The notes beneath the pieces are model-generated. The model was not told the origin of the DNA. It ran no database searches and saw only the letters and a program-made list of their open reading frames with translations. This document shows, piece by piece, positions 40,387 to 47,927 of a stretch of 64,000 bases of DNA. The stretch is from Streptomyces sp. NBC_01445 (GTDB lineage Bacteria; Actinomycetota; Actinomycetes; Streptomycetales; Streptomycetaceae): the NCBI RefSeq assembly GCF_035918235.1, contig NZ_CP109485.1, positions 2,852,001-2,916,000 on the forward strand, written 5' to 3'. The position numbers and the translations under genes are program-made. Position 1 is the first letter of the stretch, and each line of letters begins with the position of its first letter.

Positions 40387-42798
40387 TCAGTCCTCGTGGC
40401 CCAGTTGCAGGTCACGCTCCGTGCGGCCGCCGCCCGCCATGTGCAGCACCGTGGCGACCGGCGGGTAACCGGCGGCGATCACGGTGTACTCGCCCGACGA
40501 CAGGTCGACGAAGCGGAACGTGCCGTCGGCGCCCGTCGTGAGGGTGTCGACGACGTTGCCCGCCGCATCGAGGAGGGTCACCCGCGCGTCCTCGACGGGG
40601 CGTCCGCCGCCGGCCCTGACCGTGCCGCGCAGCACGGCGCCGCCCGCGAGTTCGACGTCCTGGCGGGTCTCGCGCGCGGCCATCACGGTGACGGGGAGCG
40701 CTGCGGGGCGGAACGCGGGCGCGCTCCCGGCGAGCGTGTACTCGCCGGCCACCAGCTCCGTGATGACGTAGCCGCCTTCGCGCCCGCTGCGGGTCGTGGA
40801 GACGACCTCGCCGTGGACGTTGGTCAGGGTCACGGTGGCGTCGCGCACGGGCGCACCGTCTGCGGTCAGCACACTCCCGGCGAGCCGCCCGGCGCCGCCG
40901 AGGACTACGTCGAGGTCGACGGGCCGCTCCCCCACGGTGACGGTCACGGCCTGGGGCTGGTGTCCGCCCGCCGCCGCGATCAGGACGTAACTTCCGGCGC
41001 CGGGCGTCGACAGGGCGTACCGGCCGTCGTCGCCGCTCGCGCCGCGTCCGATCTGCTGGCCGCCGACGTCGATGAGGGTGAGCGCGGCGCGCGGCACCGC
41101 GGTCCCGTCGGGGTGCTGGACGATGCCGCAGACCGGCACGCCGGCGCCGTACGAGGTCCGGGCCTGGGACGGGACTGAGGTGGTCTCGCCGCTCGGGGCG
41201 CTGTGGGGGGCGGCACTGGACAACAGGGGTGTCTCCTTGAGGAAGAAGGCGATCACGAGGCCGAGGACGAGCACCGGGACGAGGTAGAGGAAGATCCGGG
41301 GCATGGCGTCGGCGTACGCCTGGATGTAGCCGTCGCGCAGCGCGCGCGGCAGGGCGTGGACGAGCTGCGGGGTGATGGACTCCGGGTCGGGCAGGCCCGC
41401 CCCCTTGGGCAGCCGGTCCGCGAGGGCGTCGGCGAGCCGGTCGGCGAAGAGCGTGCCGAAGATCGCGGCGCCGACGCTGCCGCCGATCTGCCGGAAGTAG
41501 TTGTTGGCGCTGGTCGCGGTGCCGATGTCGGCGGGGCGCACGGCGTTCTGCACGGCGAGGATCAGCACGGGCATGATCAGGCCGATGCCTGCTCCGAGTA
41601 CGGCCATGTAGAGGCTGTAGTGCAGTCGCGGGGTGTCGACTTCGAGGCGGGACAGGAGCCACATGCCCGCCGTCGACAGGGCCCCGCCGAGGATCGGGTA
41701 GATCTTGTAGTGCCCGGTGCGGCTGATGAGCTGGCCGGAGACGATCGAGGCGATGACGATGCCGCCCATCATCGGCAGCATCAGCAGCCCCGACTCGGTG
41801 GCGCTCGCGCCGTCGACCATCTGGAGGAAGGTCGGCAGGTAACTGGCCGCTCCGAAGAGGGCGATGCCGATGACCATGCCGACCAGGCTGGTGATGTTGA
41901 AGACAGGGTCGCGGAACAGCCGCAGCGGGATGATGGGTTCGGCGGCGAAGTGCTCGGCGACGACGAAGAGCACAGCCGTCACGGCCGCTCCGGCGGCGAG
42001 CCCCAGGATGACCCGTGAACCCCAGGCGTATTCGGTACCGCCCCAACTGGTCAGCAGAACGAGGCAGGTCGATGCCGCCGCGAGGAGCAGGGCCCCGAGG
42101 ATGTCGAGTTCGGCCTTGACCCTGGGCCGGGGCAGTTTGAGTACGACGGTGACGACGGCGAGCGTGACCAGGCCGAAGGGCACGTTGATGTAGAAGCACC
42201 AGCGCCAGGTGAGGTGGTCGGTGAAGTAGCCGCCGAGCAGCGGGCCCGCGACGGACGCGAGGCCGAACGCGGCGCCGATGAGGCCCATGTAGCGGCCGCG
42301 TTCGCGAGGCGGCACGATGTCCGCGATGATCGCCTGCACGCCGATCATGAGCCCGCCGGCGCCGATGCCCTGGACGGCGCGGAACGCGATGAGTTCGTCC
42401 ATGTTGCGCGACCAGCCGGCCAGCGCGGAGCCGACGACGAAGACGGCGATGGCGAACTGAAAGACGCCCTTGCGGCCGAAGAGGTCGCCGAGTTTGCCGT
42501 AGATCGGCAGGCCGATGGTGGCGGTCAGGAGATAGGCGGTGATCGCCCAGGACATCTTGTCGAGGCCGTGCAGCTCGCCGACGATCTTCGGCAGCGCGGT
42601 GGCGACGATCATCTGGTCGAGCGCGGCGAGCAGCAGCGCCAGCATGAGCCCGAAGAAGACCATGCGGACCCGGCTCGGGCCGAGGCCGTGATCCGGGAAC
42701 TGCCGCTGCTCCACGGCCGGTTGGGGCTCGGGGGCCGGGGTCGGTTCCGTCGCCGGCACCGGCCACGGCTCACTCGTCACCAGCGTCGTCGTGCCCAC
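40387..42798 (-). CDS. DHA2 drug:H+ antiporter with three C-terminal regulatory-like domains
   Basis: An 803-aa MFS transporter with about 14 membrane segments (residues 45-530), including [56 protein letters not shown] and [32 protein letters not shown], the DHA2 signature. After the last helix ([21 protein letters not shown]) come three repeats of a beta-sandwich similar to carboxypeptidase-regulatory domains, each of about 80 aa with G-x-V-x-x-x-x-G-x-P-V-x-x-A-x-V-x-L. The GTG at 42798 follows GAGGGGAG. Its role is probably export of drugs or metabolites. Confidence 0.92.
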   Translation of the reverse strand: MGTTTLVTSEPWPVPATEPTPAPEPQPAVEQRQFPDHGLGPSRVRMVFFGLMLALLLAALDQMIVATALPKIVGELHGLDKMSWAITAYLLTATIGLPIYGKLGDLFGRKGVFQFAIAVFVVGSALAGWSRNMDELIAFRAVQGIGAGGLMIGVQAIIADIVPPRERGRYMGLIGAAFGLASVAGPLLGGYFTDHLTWRWCFYINVPFGLVTLAVVTVVLKLPRPRVKAELDILGALLLAAASTCLVLLTSWGGTEYAWGSRVILGLAAGAAVTAVLFVVAEHFAAEPIIPLRLFRDPVFNITSLVGMVIGIALFGAASYLPTFLQMVDGASATESGLLMLPMMGGIVIASIVSGQLISRTGHYKIYPILGGALSTAGMWLLSRLEVDTPRLHYSLYMAVLGAGIGLIMPVLILAVQNAVRPADIGTATSANNYFRQIGGSVGAAIFGTLFADRLADALADRLPKGAGLPDPESITPQLVHALPRALRDGYIQAYADAMPRIFLYLVPVLVLGLVIAFFLKETPLLSSAAPHSAPSGETTSVPSQARTSYGAGVPVCGIVQHPDGTAVPRAALTLIDVGGQQIGRGASGDDGRYALSTPGAGSYVLIAAAGGHQPQAVTVTVGERPVDLDVVLGGAGRLAGSVLTADGAPVRDATVTLTNVHGEVVSTTRSGREGGYVITELVAGEYTLAGSAPAFRPAALPVTVMAARETRQDVELAGGAVLRGTVRAGGGRPVEDARVTLLDAAGNVVDTLTTGADGTFRFVDLSSGEYTVIAAGYPPVATVLHMAGGGRTERDLQLGHED

Positions 42799-42963
42799 CT
42801 GTCGCTCCCCTCGTCGCGCCTGCGCCGCATATTTCTCGCATTACGCGACAACTGCGGGCAAGCGCGACGAGCGGCGGCTCCGGCGGGTTCCAGGCGCGAA
42901 TGCGCCGGTGGGAGCCCTACGGCGTACAACCGCGCGCGAACGGAAAACCACTCGAAACGGTGA

Positions 42964-43004
42964 GCACTACATCGGGGTACTGCACCGGCGCACTACACCG
43001 GGGT
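42964..43004. repeat. Imperfect direct repeat between MFS and SRPBCC genes
   Basis: The 15-base unit GCACTACAYCGGGGT occurs at 42964-42978 and 42990-43004 with one mismatch. It lies upstream of the MFS promoter and touches the end of the SRPBCC gene. The function is unknown. Confidence 0.5.
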
Positions 43005-43447
43005 TACTTCTCCACCTCGGCGGCGAGCTTCGCGAGGACGGCGTCGTAGATGCGGCCGAGGCCCTTGGGGGCGAAGGTCTTCTCGAAGAAGCCGCCGATG
43101 CCGCCCGCGCCGTTCCACACGGTGCTGACGACGACGCGGGAGGCGCCCTCGCCGGAGGGGGTCACACGCCAGGTGGTGACCATCGAGGAGTTGCGGTCCT
43201 TCTCGACGAGCTCGCCGTCGGTGGGCTCACTGACCTCGAGGAGGCAGTCGCGGACCCGCTTGCTGGTGGCCTGGAGCTTCCAGTGGACGAGCGTGCCCTC
43301 GCCGTCACCGCCCTCGCGGACCTCGTACTCGCTGAAGTGCTCGGGCAGCAGCTTCGCGCGCGTGCCGCTGTAGTCGGCGAGCGCGTCGAATACGTCGTCC
43401 GGCTTGGCGGCGATGACCCGCTCCGTGATGGCCTCGACCTGCGCCAT
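43004..43447 (-). CDS. SRPBCC (START/Bet v1-fold) protein
   Basis: A 147-aa protein of the polyketide-cyclase/dehydrase superfamily, starting with MAQVEAITERVIAAKPDDVFDALADY and ending with GGIGGFFEKTFAPKGLGRIYDAVLAKLA. The fold makes a lipid-binding cavity, and many members act in lipid or polyketide chemistry, but a stand-alone protein like this has no assigned reaction. The ATG has GGAGGAAG upstream. It diverges from the LexA-controlled radical SAM gene and shares its 144-nt promoter region. Confidence 0.9.
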   Translation of the reverse strand: MAQVEAITERVIAAKPDDVFDALADYSGTRAKLLPEHFSEYEVREGGDGEGTLVHWKLQATSKRVRDCLLEVSEPTDGELVEKDRNSSMVTTWRVTPSGEGASRVVVSTVWNGAGGIGGFFEKTFAPKGLGRIYDAVLAKLAAEVEK

Positions 43448-43547
43448 GGCACTTCCTCCAGCAGTCGGTGTTCTCGGTGTTCGAGAGGGAGGCCCAAGCC
43501 AACCACCCTCCTGGGTGGCCACCAAAATCGGGGTCGCACGATCAAGG

Positions 43548-43559
43548 GAACATGTGTTC
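43548..43559. promoter_or_regulatory. LexA (SOS) box
   Basis: GAAC-ATGT-GTTC is a perfect match to the actinobacterial LexA site GAAC-N4-GTTC. A TATTCT -10 box follows directly at 43560-43565, so LexA would block the promoter of the radical SAM gene at 43592. Confidence 0.85.
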
Positions 43560-43591
43560 TATTCTGTGCCCAGTGCTAGCTAGGAGGCGTC

Positions 43592-44638
43592 ATGCGCTGG
43601 GAGAACCTCACGGAGAATCCGGCCGAAATCCCGACAGGGAGGGTCACGGACGCCGCGCTCTTCGGCGCGGACAACGTGATCACCCGCACGTTCAACACGC
43701 CTGAATTCGCGGGCGTCACGTTCCACGAGATCCGGGCCAGGTCGATCGTGAACCGCGTGCCCGGCGCCTCGCGCATGCCGTTCGAGTGGACGGTCAACCC
43801 GTACCGGGGCTGCACGCACGCGTGTGTCTACTGCTTCGCCCGCAAGACGCACAGCTATCTGGACCTCGACACGGGCCTCGGCTTCGACAGCCAGATCGTC
43901 GTGAAGGTGAACGCGCCGGATCTGCTGCGCCGCCATCTGGCCTCGCGCCGCTGGCACGGCGAGCACATCGCGATGGGCACGAACGTGGACTGCTACCAGC
44001 GCGCGGAGGGGCGCTACCGGCTGATGCCGGGAATCATCGAGGCGCTCAGGGACTACGCGAACCCGTTCTCGATCCTCACGAAGGGCACGCTGATCCTGCG
44101 CGACCTCGACCTGCTGCGGCAGGCCGCCGAGGTCACCGACGTCGGCGTCTCCGTGTCCGTCGGCTTCGTCGACCGCGAGCTGTGGCGCACGGTCGAGCCG
44201 GGCACGCCCGCGCCGGAGCGGCGCCTCGACGTCGTCCGCGCCCTCGGCGAGGCCGGCGTCGGCTGCGGGGTCCTGATGGCCCCCGTGATCCCGTTCCTGG
44301 GCGACCACCCCGGGCAGCTGCGGGAGACCGTACGGGCCGTCGCGGCGGCCGGGGCGACCTCCGTGACGCCGCTCGTGCTGCATCTGCGGCCCGGGGCGCG
44401 CGAGTGGTTCATGTCCTGGCTCGGCCACCACCACCCGCACCTCGTGCGGCGCTACGAGCGGCTGTACGCGGAGGGCGCGTACGCCCCGAAGTGGTATCAG
44501 CGCCGGATCACCCGTCAGGTGCACGAACTGGCCGAGGAGTTCGGCATCGGCCCCTCGCGCGCGGAGGCCCCGCGACGCCTGCGCGCACGCCAGGAGCCGG
44601 AGCCCGCCCCCGCGGCCACCCAGCTCACGCTTCTCTGA
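43592..44638 (+). CDS. Rv2578c-type radical SAM protein
   Basis: A 348-aa radical SAM enzyme. The cluster motif is Cys74-x3-Cys78-x2-Cys81 (CTHACVYCFARK). The sequence around it (FEWTVNPYRGCTHAC, HYLDLD-like HSYLDLDTGLGFDSQIVVKVNAP, IAMGTNVDCYQRAEGRYRLMPGIIEAL) fits the Rv2578c group, related to spore photoproduct lyase. A perfect LexA box and -10 element precede it, so it is likely damage-inducible. I recall that the mycobacterial homologue is also in the LexA regulon. The ATG has AGGAGG upstream. The substrate is unknown. Confidence 0.92.
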   Translation: MRWENLTENPAEIPTGRVTDAALFGADNVITRTFNTPEFAGVTFHEIRARSIVNRVPGASRMPFEWTVNPYRGCTHACVYCFARKTHSYLDLDTGLGFDSQIVVKVNAPDLLRRHLASRRWHGEHIAMGTNVDCYQRAEGRYRLMPGIIEALRDYANPFSILTKGTLILRDLDLLRQAAEVTDVGVSVSVGFVDRELWRTVEPGTPAPERRLDVVRALGEAGVGCGVLMAPVIPFLGDHPGQLRETVRAVAAAGATSVTPLVLHLRPGAREWFMSWLGHHHPHLVRRYERLYAEGAYAPKWYQRRITRQVHELAEEFGIGPSRAEAPRRLRARQEPEPAPAATQLTLL

Positions 44639-44700
44639 TCGCGCCCCTCCCGGACACGTACACGCCAATCGGGTCAACTCTGCATAGAACAGGACGTTCT

Positions 44701-44749
44701 CGGCATGGATTCGGGGACCATGCCGCGGGGGCCGCGCGCTCGCGGCCCC
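44701..44749 (+). promoter_or_regulatory. Two adjacent hairpins in the leader of the S33 peptidase gene
   Basis: CGGCATG/CATGCCG (44701-44707 and 44719-44725) and GGGGCCGCG/CGCGGCCCC (44728-44736 and 44741-44749, 4-nt loop) are both perfect. They lie 24-73 nt before the ATG at 44774 and end just ahead of the GGGAGG ribosome site. An upstream AGAAC/GTTCT repeat lies at 44686-44700. Confidence 0.5.
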
Positions 44750-44773
44750 GAACCCTCCATCCTGGGAGGCCCG

Positions 44774-46351
44774 ATGAAGAAACGCGTAGCCGCCGTGTGC
44801 GGCGCCGCCACCATGGTGGCCGGCATGCTCGCCGCGGCTCCGGCCGCCGCCGCCCCGACCCTTTCCGTCCAGCGCGCAGCCCTCACCTGGAAGGACTGCG
44901 GCACCAAGAAATACCCGACGCTCCAGTGCTCCTCGGTGCGGGTGCCGCTCGATCACAACCGCCCCGCCGGCAAACAGATCACGCTCGCCCTGTCCCGGGT
45001 CCGGCACACCGCGAAGACGTCGCAGGGCCCGCTCCTGGTGAACCCCGGCGGCCCCGGCGGCAGCGGCCTGGCGCTGGCGGGCTTCGTGGCACGCGAGCTG
45101 CCGAAGAGCGTCGCCGCCCAGTACGACGTCGTGGGCTTCGACCCGCGCGGCGTCGGCAAGAGCAAACCGGCCCTGAACTGCCGGCCCAAACACTTCGCCA
45201 CCGTGCGCCCGCCCAGCGTGCCGTCCACCCCGGCGATCGAGCGCGCCAACCTCGACCGCGCGCAGGCGTTCGCGAAGGCGTGCACCACCAAGTACGCGAA
45301 CGTGCTCCCGTACTTCGACACGGTGAGCGCCGCCAGGGACTTGGACGCGATCCGCGCGGCGCTCGGCGCGCAGCAGCTCAACTACTTCGGCTACTCGTAC
45401 GGCACCTACCTGGGCGCCGTCTACGCCAAGCTCTACCCGCAGCGCGTGCGCCGCCTGGTGCTCGACTCGATCGTCGACCCGGGCGGTGTCTGGTACGACG
45501 ACAACATGGGGCAGGACCACGCGTTCAACGCCCGCCACCAGGCGTTCCTCGCCTGGGTCGCGCGGCACGACGCGACGTACAAGCTCGGCAAGGACCCGGC
45601 GCAGGTCGAGGCCGAGTGGTACGCGATGCGCAACGCCCTGCAGAAGAAGCCGGCGGGCAAGAAGGTCGGGGCCGCCGAACTGGAGGACACCTTCCTGCCG
45701 GGCGGCTACTACAACGGCTACTGGCCTTATCTGGCCGGGGCGTTCGCGGCGTACGTGAAGGACAAGGACCCGGCCCCGCTCGTCAAGACGTACAAGGAGC
45801 TCGGCGCCGTCGACGCCTCGGGCAACAACGGCTACAGCGTCTACACGGCCGTGCAGTGCCGCGACGCCGGGTGGCCGCGCGACTGGAACCAGTGGCGCGA
45901 CGACAACTGGCAGGCGTACGAGAAGGCGCCCTTCTCGACCTGGAACAACGCCTGGTACAACGCGCCGTGTGCGTTCTGGCCGATGAGTCCGCTGGCGCCG
46001 ACGGACGTGTCCAACGACGAGCTGCCGCCGACGCTGCTCTTCCAGGCCACCGACGACGGCGCCACGCCCTACGAGGGCGGGGTCGCCGTCCACCGCGAGC
46101 TGCGCGGCTCCAGCCTGGTGGTCGAGCAGGGCGGCGAGAACCACGGCGTCAGCCTGAGCGGGAACGCCTGCCTGGACCGGTACCTGGCCGACTATCTGCG
46201 GACCGGGAAGGTGCCGCGCGGCAGCGGCGAGGCCGACGCGACGTGCAAGAAGCTGCCGGAGCCGAAGCCGCTCGCGAAGAAGGGCAGGGCCGCCGGTCCA
46301 CCCCCGTCACGCGGCATGCGCCTGCACGGGCTGATGGGCTTCCGCGGCTGA
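44774..46351 (+). CDS. Secreted S33-type tripeptidyl aminopeptidase/alpha-beta hydrolase
   Basis: A 525-aa exported hydrolase of the Streptomyces Slp/tripeptidyl-aminopeptidase group. A signal peptide (MKKRVAAVCGAATMVAGMLAAAPAAAA) is followed by the alpha/beta core with oxyanion loop NPGGPGGSG, nucleophile in GYSYGT, an aspartate in TDDGATPYEG and histidine in GGENHGV, and a C-terminal TAP-like extension. It probably removes tripeptides or short peptides from the N-terminus of extracellular proteins. The leader has two strong hairpins. The ATG at 44774 is confirmed by GGGAGG upstream. Confidence 0.92.
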   Translation: MKKRVAAVCGAATMVAGMLAAAPAAAAPTLSVQRAALTWKDCGTKKYPTLQCSSVRVPLDHNRPAGKQITLALSRVRHTAKTSQGPLLVNPGGPGGSGLALAGFVARELPKSVAAQYDVVGFDPRGVGKSKPALNCRPKHFATVRPPSVPSTPAIERANLDRAQAFAKACTTKYANVLPYFDTVSAARDLDAIRAALGAQQLNYFGYSYGTYLGAVYAKLYPQRVRRLVLDSIVDPGGVWYDDNMGQDHAFNARHQAFLAWVARHDATYKLGKDPAQVEAEWYAMRNALQKKPAGKKVGAAELEDTFLPGGYYNGYWPYLAGAFAAYVKDKDPAPLVKTYKELGAVDASGNNGYSVYTAVQCRDAGWPRDWNQWRDDNWQAYEKAPFSTWNNAWYNAPCAFWPMSPLAPTDVSNDELPPTLLFQATDDGATPYEGGVAVHRELRGSSLVVEQGGENHGVSLSGNACLDRYLADYLRTGKVPRGSGEADATCKKLPEPKPLAKKGRAAGPPPSRGMRLHGLMGFRG

Positions 46352-46410
46352 GCAACTCCCTGTGATGCACACCCTGGCCGGGGCGGTGTCCGCCGGGTCA
46401 CGATGGGCGC

Positions 46411-46980
46411 ATGAGCACCCCTCGAACCCACGACACCGCCCTTGCCGCGTTCCCGGCGGCGGACATCCACGTCCGGGACATGGCCGACGCCGACTGCGAG
46501 GCGGTGGCGGGGATCCGGATCCGCGGCTGGCGGACGGCGTACGCGGGCCTGATGCCGGCGTCCTATCTGGCCGCGCTGAGCATCGAGGAGGACGCGGCGC
46601 GCAGCCGCGAGCGTCTCGCGCAGGCCGGCTCGTCGGTGGTGAACGTCGTCGCGGAGCGCGCCGGCGACCTCGTCGGCTGGGCCTGCCACGGCCCGTCCCG
46701 CGACGACGATCTCCCGCCCGGGGAAGCCGAGTTGTACGCGATCTACGTGCACGACGGGCAGCTGTCCACCGGCGTGGGCCGCACCCTCCTGGACACCTGC
46801 CTGGACCGCTGCGCCGACGCCGGCTACGAGCGGATACGACTGTGGGTACTCAAGGGCAACGCTCGCGCCCGCAGGTTCTACGAGCGCGCCGGGTTCACCC
46901 CGGACGGCGCCGAGGAGCCGTTCGAGGTGGACGGGGAACCTGTACCGGAAGTGCGCTACGTGCGCGCCGTCCGCCGCTGA
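46411..46980 (+). CDS. GNAT acetyltransferase
   Basis: A 189-aa N-acetyltransferase. IHVRDMADADCEAVAGIRIRGWRTAYAGLMPASYLAAL opens the fold, AELYAIYVHDGQLSTGVGRTLLDTCLDRC forms strand 4 and the acetyl-CoA loop (Q-x-x-G-x-G), and ARARRFYERAGFTPDGAEE is the typical C-terminal motif. This architecture matches small-molecule or protein acetyltransferases of unknown substrate. It stands alone between the S33 peptidase and the convergent HEAT-repeat gene. Confidence 0.92.
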   Translation: MSTPRTHDTALAAFPAADIHVRDMADADCEAVAGIRIRGWRTAYAGLMPASYLAALSIEEDAARSRERLAQAGSSVVNVVAERAGDLVGWACHGPSRDDDLPPGEAELYAIYVHDGQLSTGVGRTLLDTCLDRCADAGYERIRLWVLKGNARARRFYERAGFTPDGAEEPFEVDGEPVPEVRYVRAVRR

Positions 46981-46990
46981 CGCTCGGGCT

Positions 46991-47572
46991 TCAGCTCCAA
47001 CGCTGCTCGGGCAGTCGCGCGAGCGCGCGCACCGCGGCCTCCGCGAGCGCCGGGTGGGCGAGGGCCGCGGTCAGGGCGGGACGGGCGCGGGCGTCCCCGA
47101 GGCTGCCGAGCCCCTCCACGCACGCGAGCGCGACCGCGCGGTACGGATCGCGGGGACCGAGGCGCCGCTCCAGGGTGGTGATCAGCGCGGGCGCGGACTC
47201 GGGGGCGCGCAGCGCGGCCAGGAGCCGCACCGGGTGCAGCGCGTACGCGACCCGCAGCTCGTTCGTGGCGAGCGCCGCGGCCGCGCGCGCGGTGCGCGGG
47301 TCGCCGAGCGCGGCCAGAGCGTGCGCGGCCGTGGCACAGCGTGCCGGGTCGCGGTGGTTGAGGAGCAGGACAAGCGCCTCGAAGGCCCGGCGGTCCCCGG
47401 CCGCTCCGAGGCGGTACGCGGCCAGCTCACGCGCCCACAGCGGCTGCCCGGGCTCGGTCAGCACGGCCGCCAGCTCGTCGAGGTCGCCGGTCGCCGCGAT
47501 CCGGTCGAACAGCGGGGAGGCGCCCGACTCGGCCCGTAAGCGCTCCGTCACCGATCGCAACTCTTCGTCCAT
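46991..47572 (-). CDS. HEAT-repeat protein
   Basis: A 193-aa all-helical protein with about four HEAT-like helix pairs: ARELAAYRLGAAGDRRAFEALVLLL, CATAAHALAALGDPRTARAAAALA, ESAPALITTLERRLGPRDPYRAVALACVEGLGSLGDARARPALTAAL. PBS lyase-type HEAT proteins serve as scaffolds or protein-binding surfaces. The ATG at 47572 fits the protein start MDEELRSVTERLR. The gene faces away from the beta-oxidation-like gene at 47928. No partner is evident. Confidence 0.85.
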   Translation of the reverse strand: MDEELRSVTERLRAESGASPLFDRIAATGDLDELAAVLTEPGQPLWARELAAYRLGAAGDRRAFEALVLLLNHRDPARCATAAHALAALGDPRTARAAAALATNELRVAYALHPVRLLAALRAPESAPALITTLERRLGPRDPYRAVALACVEGLGSLGDARARPALTAALAHPALAEAAVRALARLPEQRWS

Positions 47573-47927
47573 GCGGTCCAGCGTAGACAGGCCTCGGGCC
47601 CCGGCGACGTAGATCACAGAGACTGATGAACGCCGAGGGCTGGCGCGCTCGTTACTCGCCGGTTAACCTCAATTGAGCGGGGCACACTCCCCGCACCCCA
47701 CTCCTGGCGGCCTGGTGACGCAGCCGCCGAGAGTGTCAGTCGGTTCGGTGCCTCAGGTACCGCAGTACGGCGCGGCTCCGGGACAGAGCCCCGCCGGATC
47801 TCCATCTCACCGGTTCACCGGACGCCTGTGTGCGTCGCGTCCGGGCTCGAATCCCCGCACTCGGTACGCCCGTAGGCGTATCCGCTTGTGCCCCTCAGTC
47901 GTCACTCCTCCCTCCTGGAGTCCTCAG
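47573..47927 (+). other. 355-nt intergenic region with structured leader of the 3-hydroxyacyl-CoA dehydrogenase gene
   Basis: No gene was found. From 47661 there is GGTTAACC, then CTCAATTGAG (47668-47677), both perfect palindromes, then the hairpin GCGGGG/CCCCGC (47677-47694). Further on are CGGTGCC/GGTACCG (47746-47762, one G-T pair) and TACGCC/GGCGTA (47865-47880). The AT-rich palindromes are probable operator sites. The later hairpins would lie in a leader of about 200 nt. The stretch with GGGCTCGAATCCCC looks like a tRNA arm but does not fold into a tRNA. Confidence 0.5.

Noticed and set aside
37558..41178. An open frame of more than 1200 codons on the plus strand
   Set aside because: It runs across the methyltransferase, the SpoIIE phosphatase and part of the MFS gene, all with clear motifs on the minus strand. 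Its translation shows no domain.
44686..44700. AGAAC-AGGAC-GTTCT as a second LexA box
   Set aside because: The spacing between GAAC and GTTC is five bases, not four, and the following gene is a secreted peptidase, not a repair gene.
47835..47870. GGGCTCGAATCCCC, similar to a tRNA T arm
   Set aside because: The arm bases do not pair as a five-base T stem, and no acceptor, D or anticodon stems of the right spacing were found upstream.
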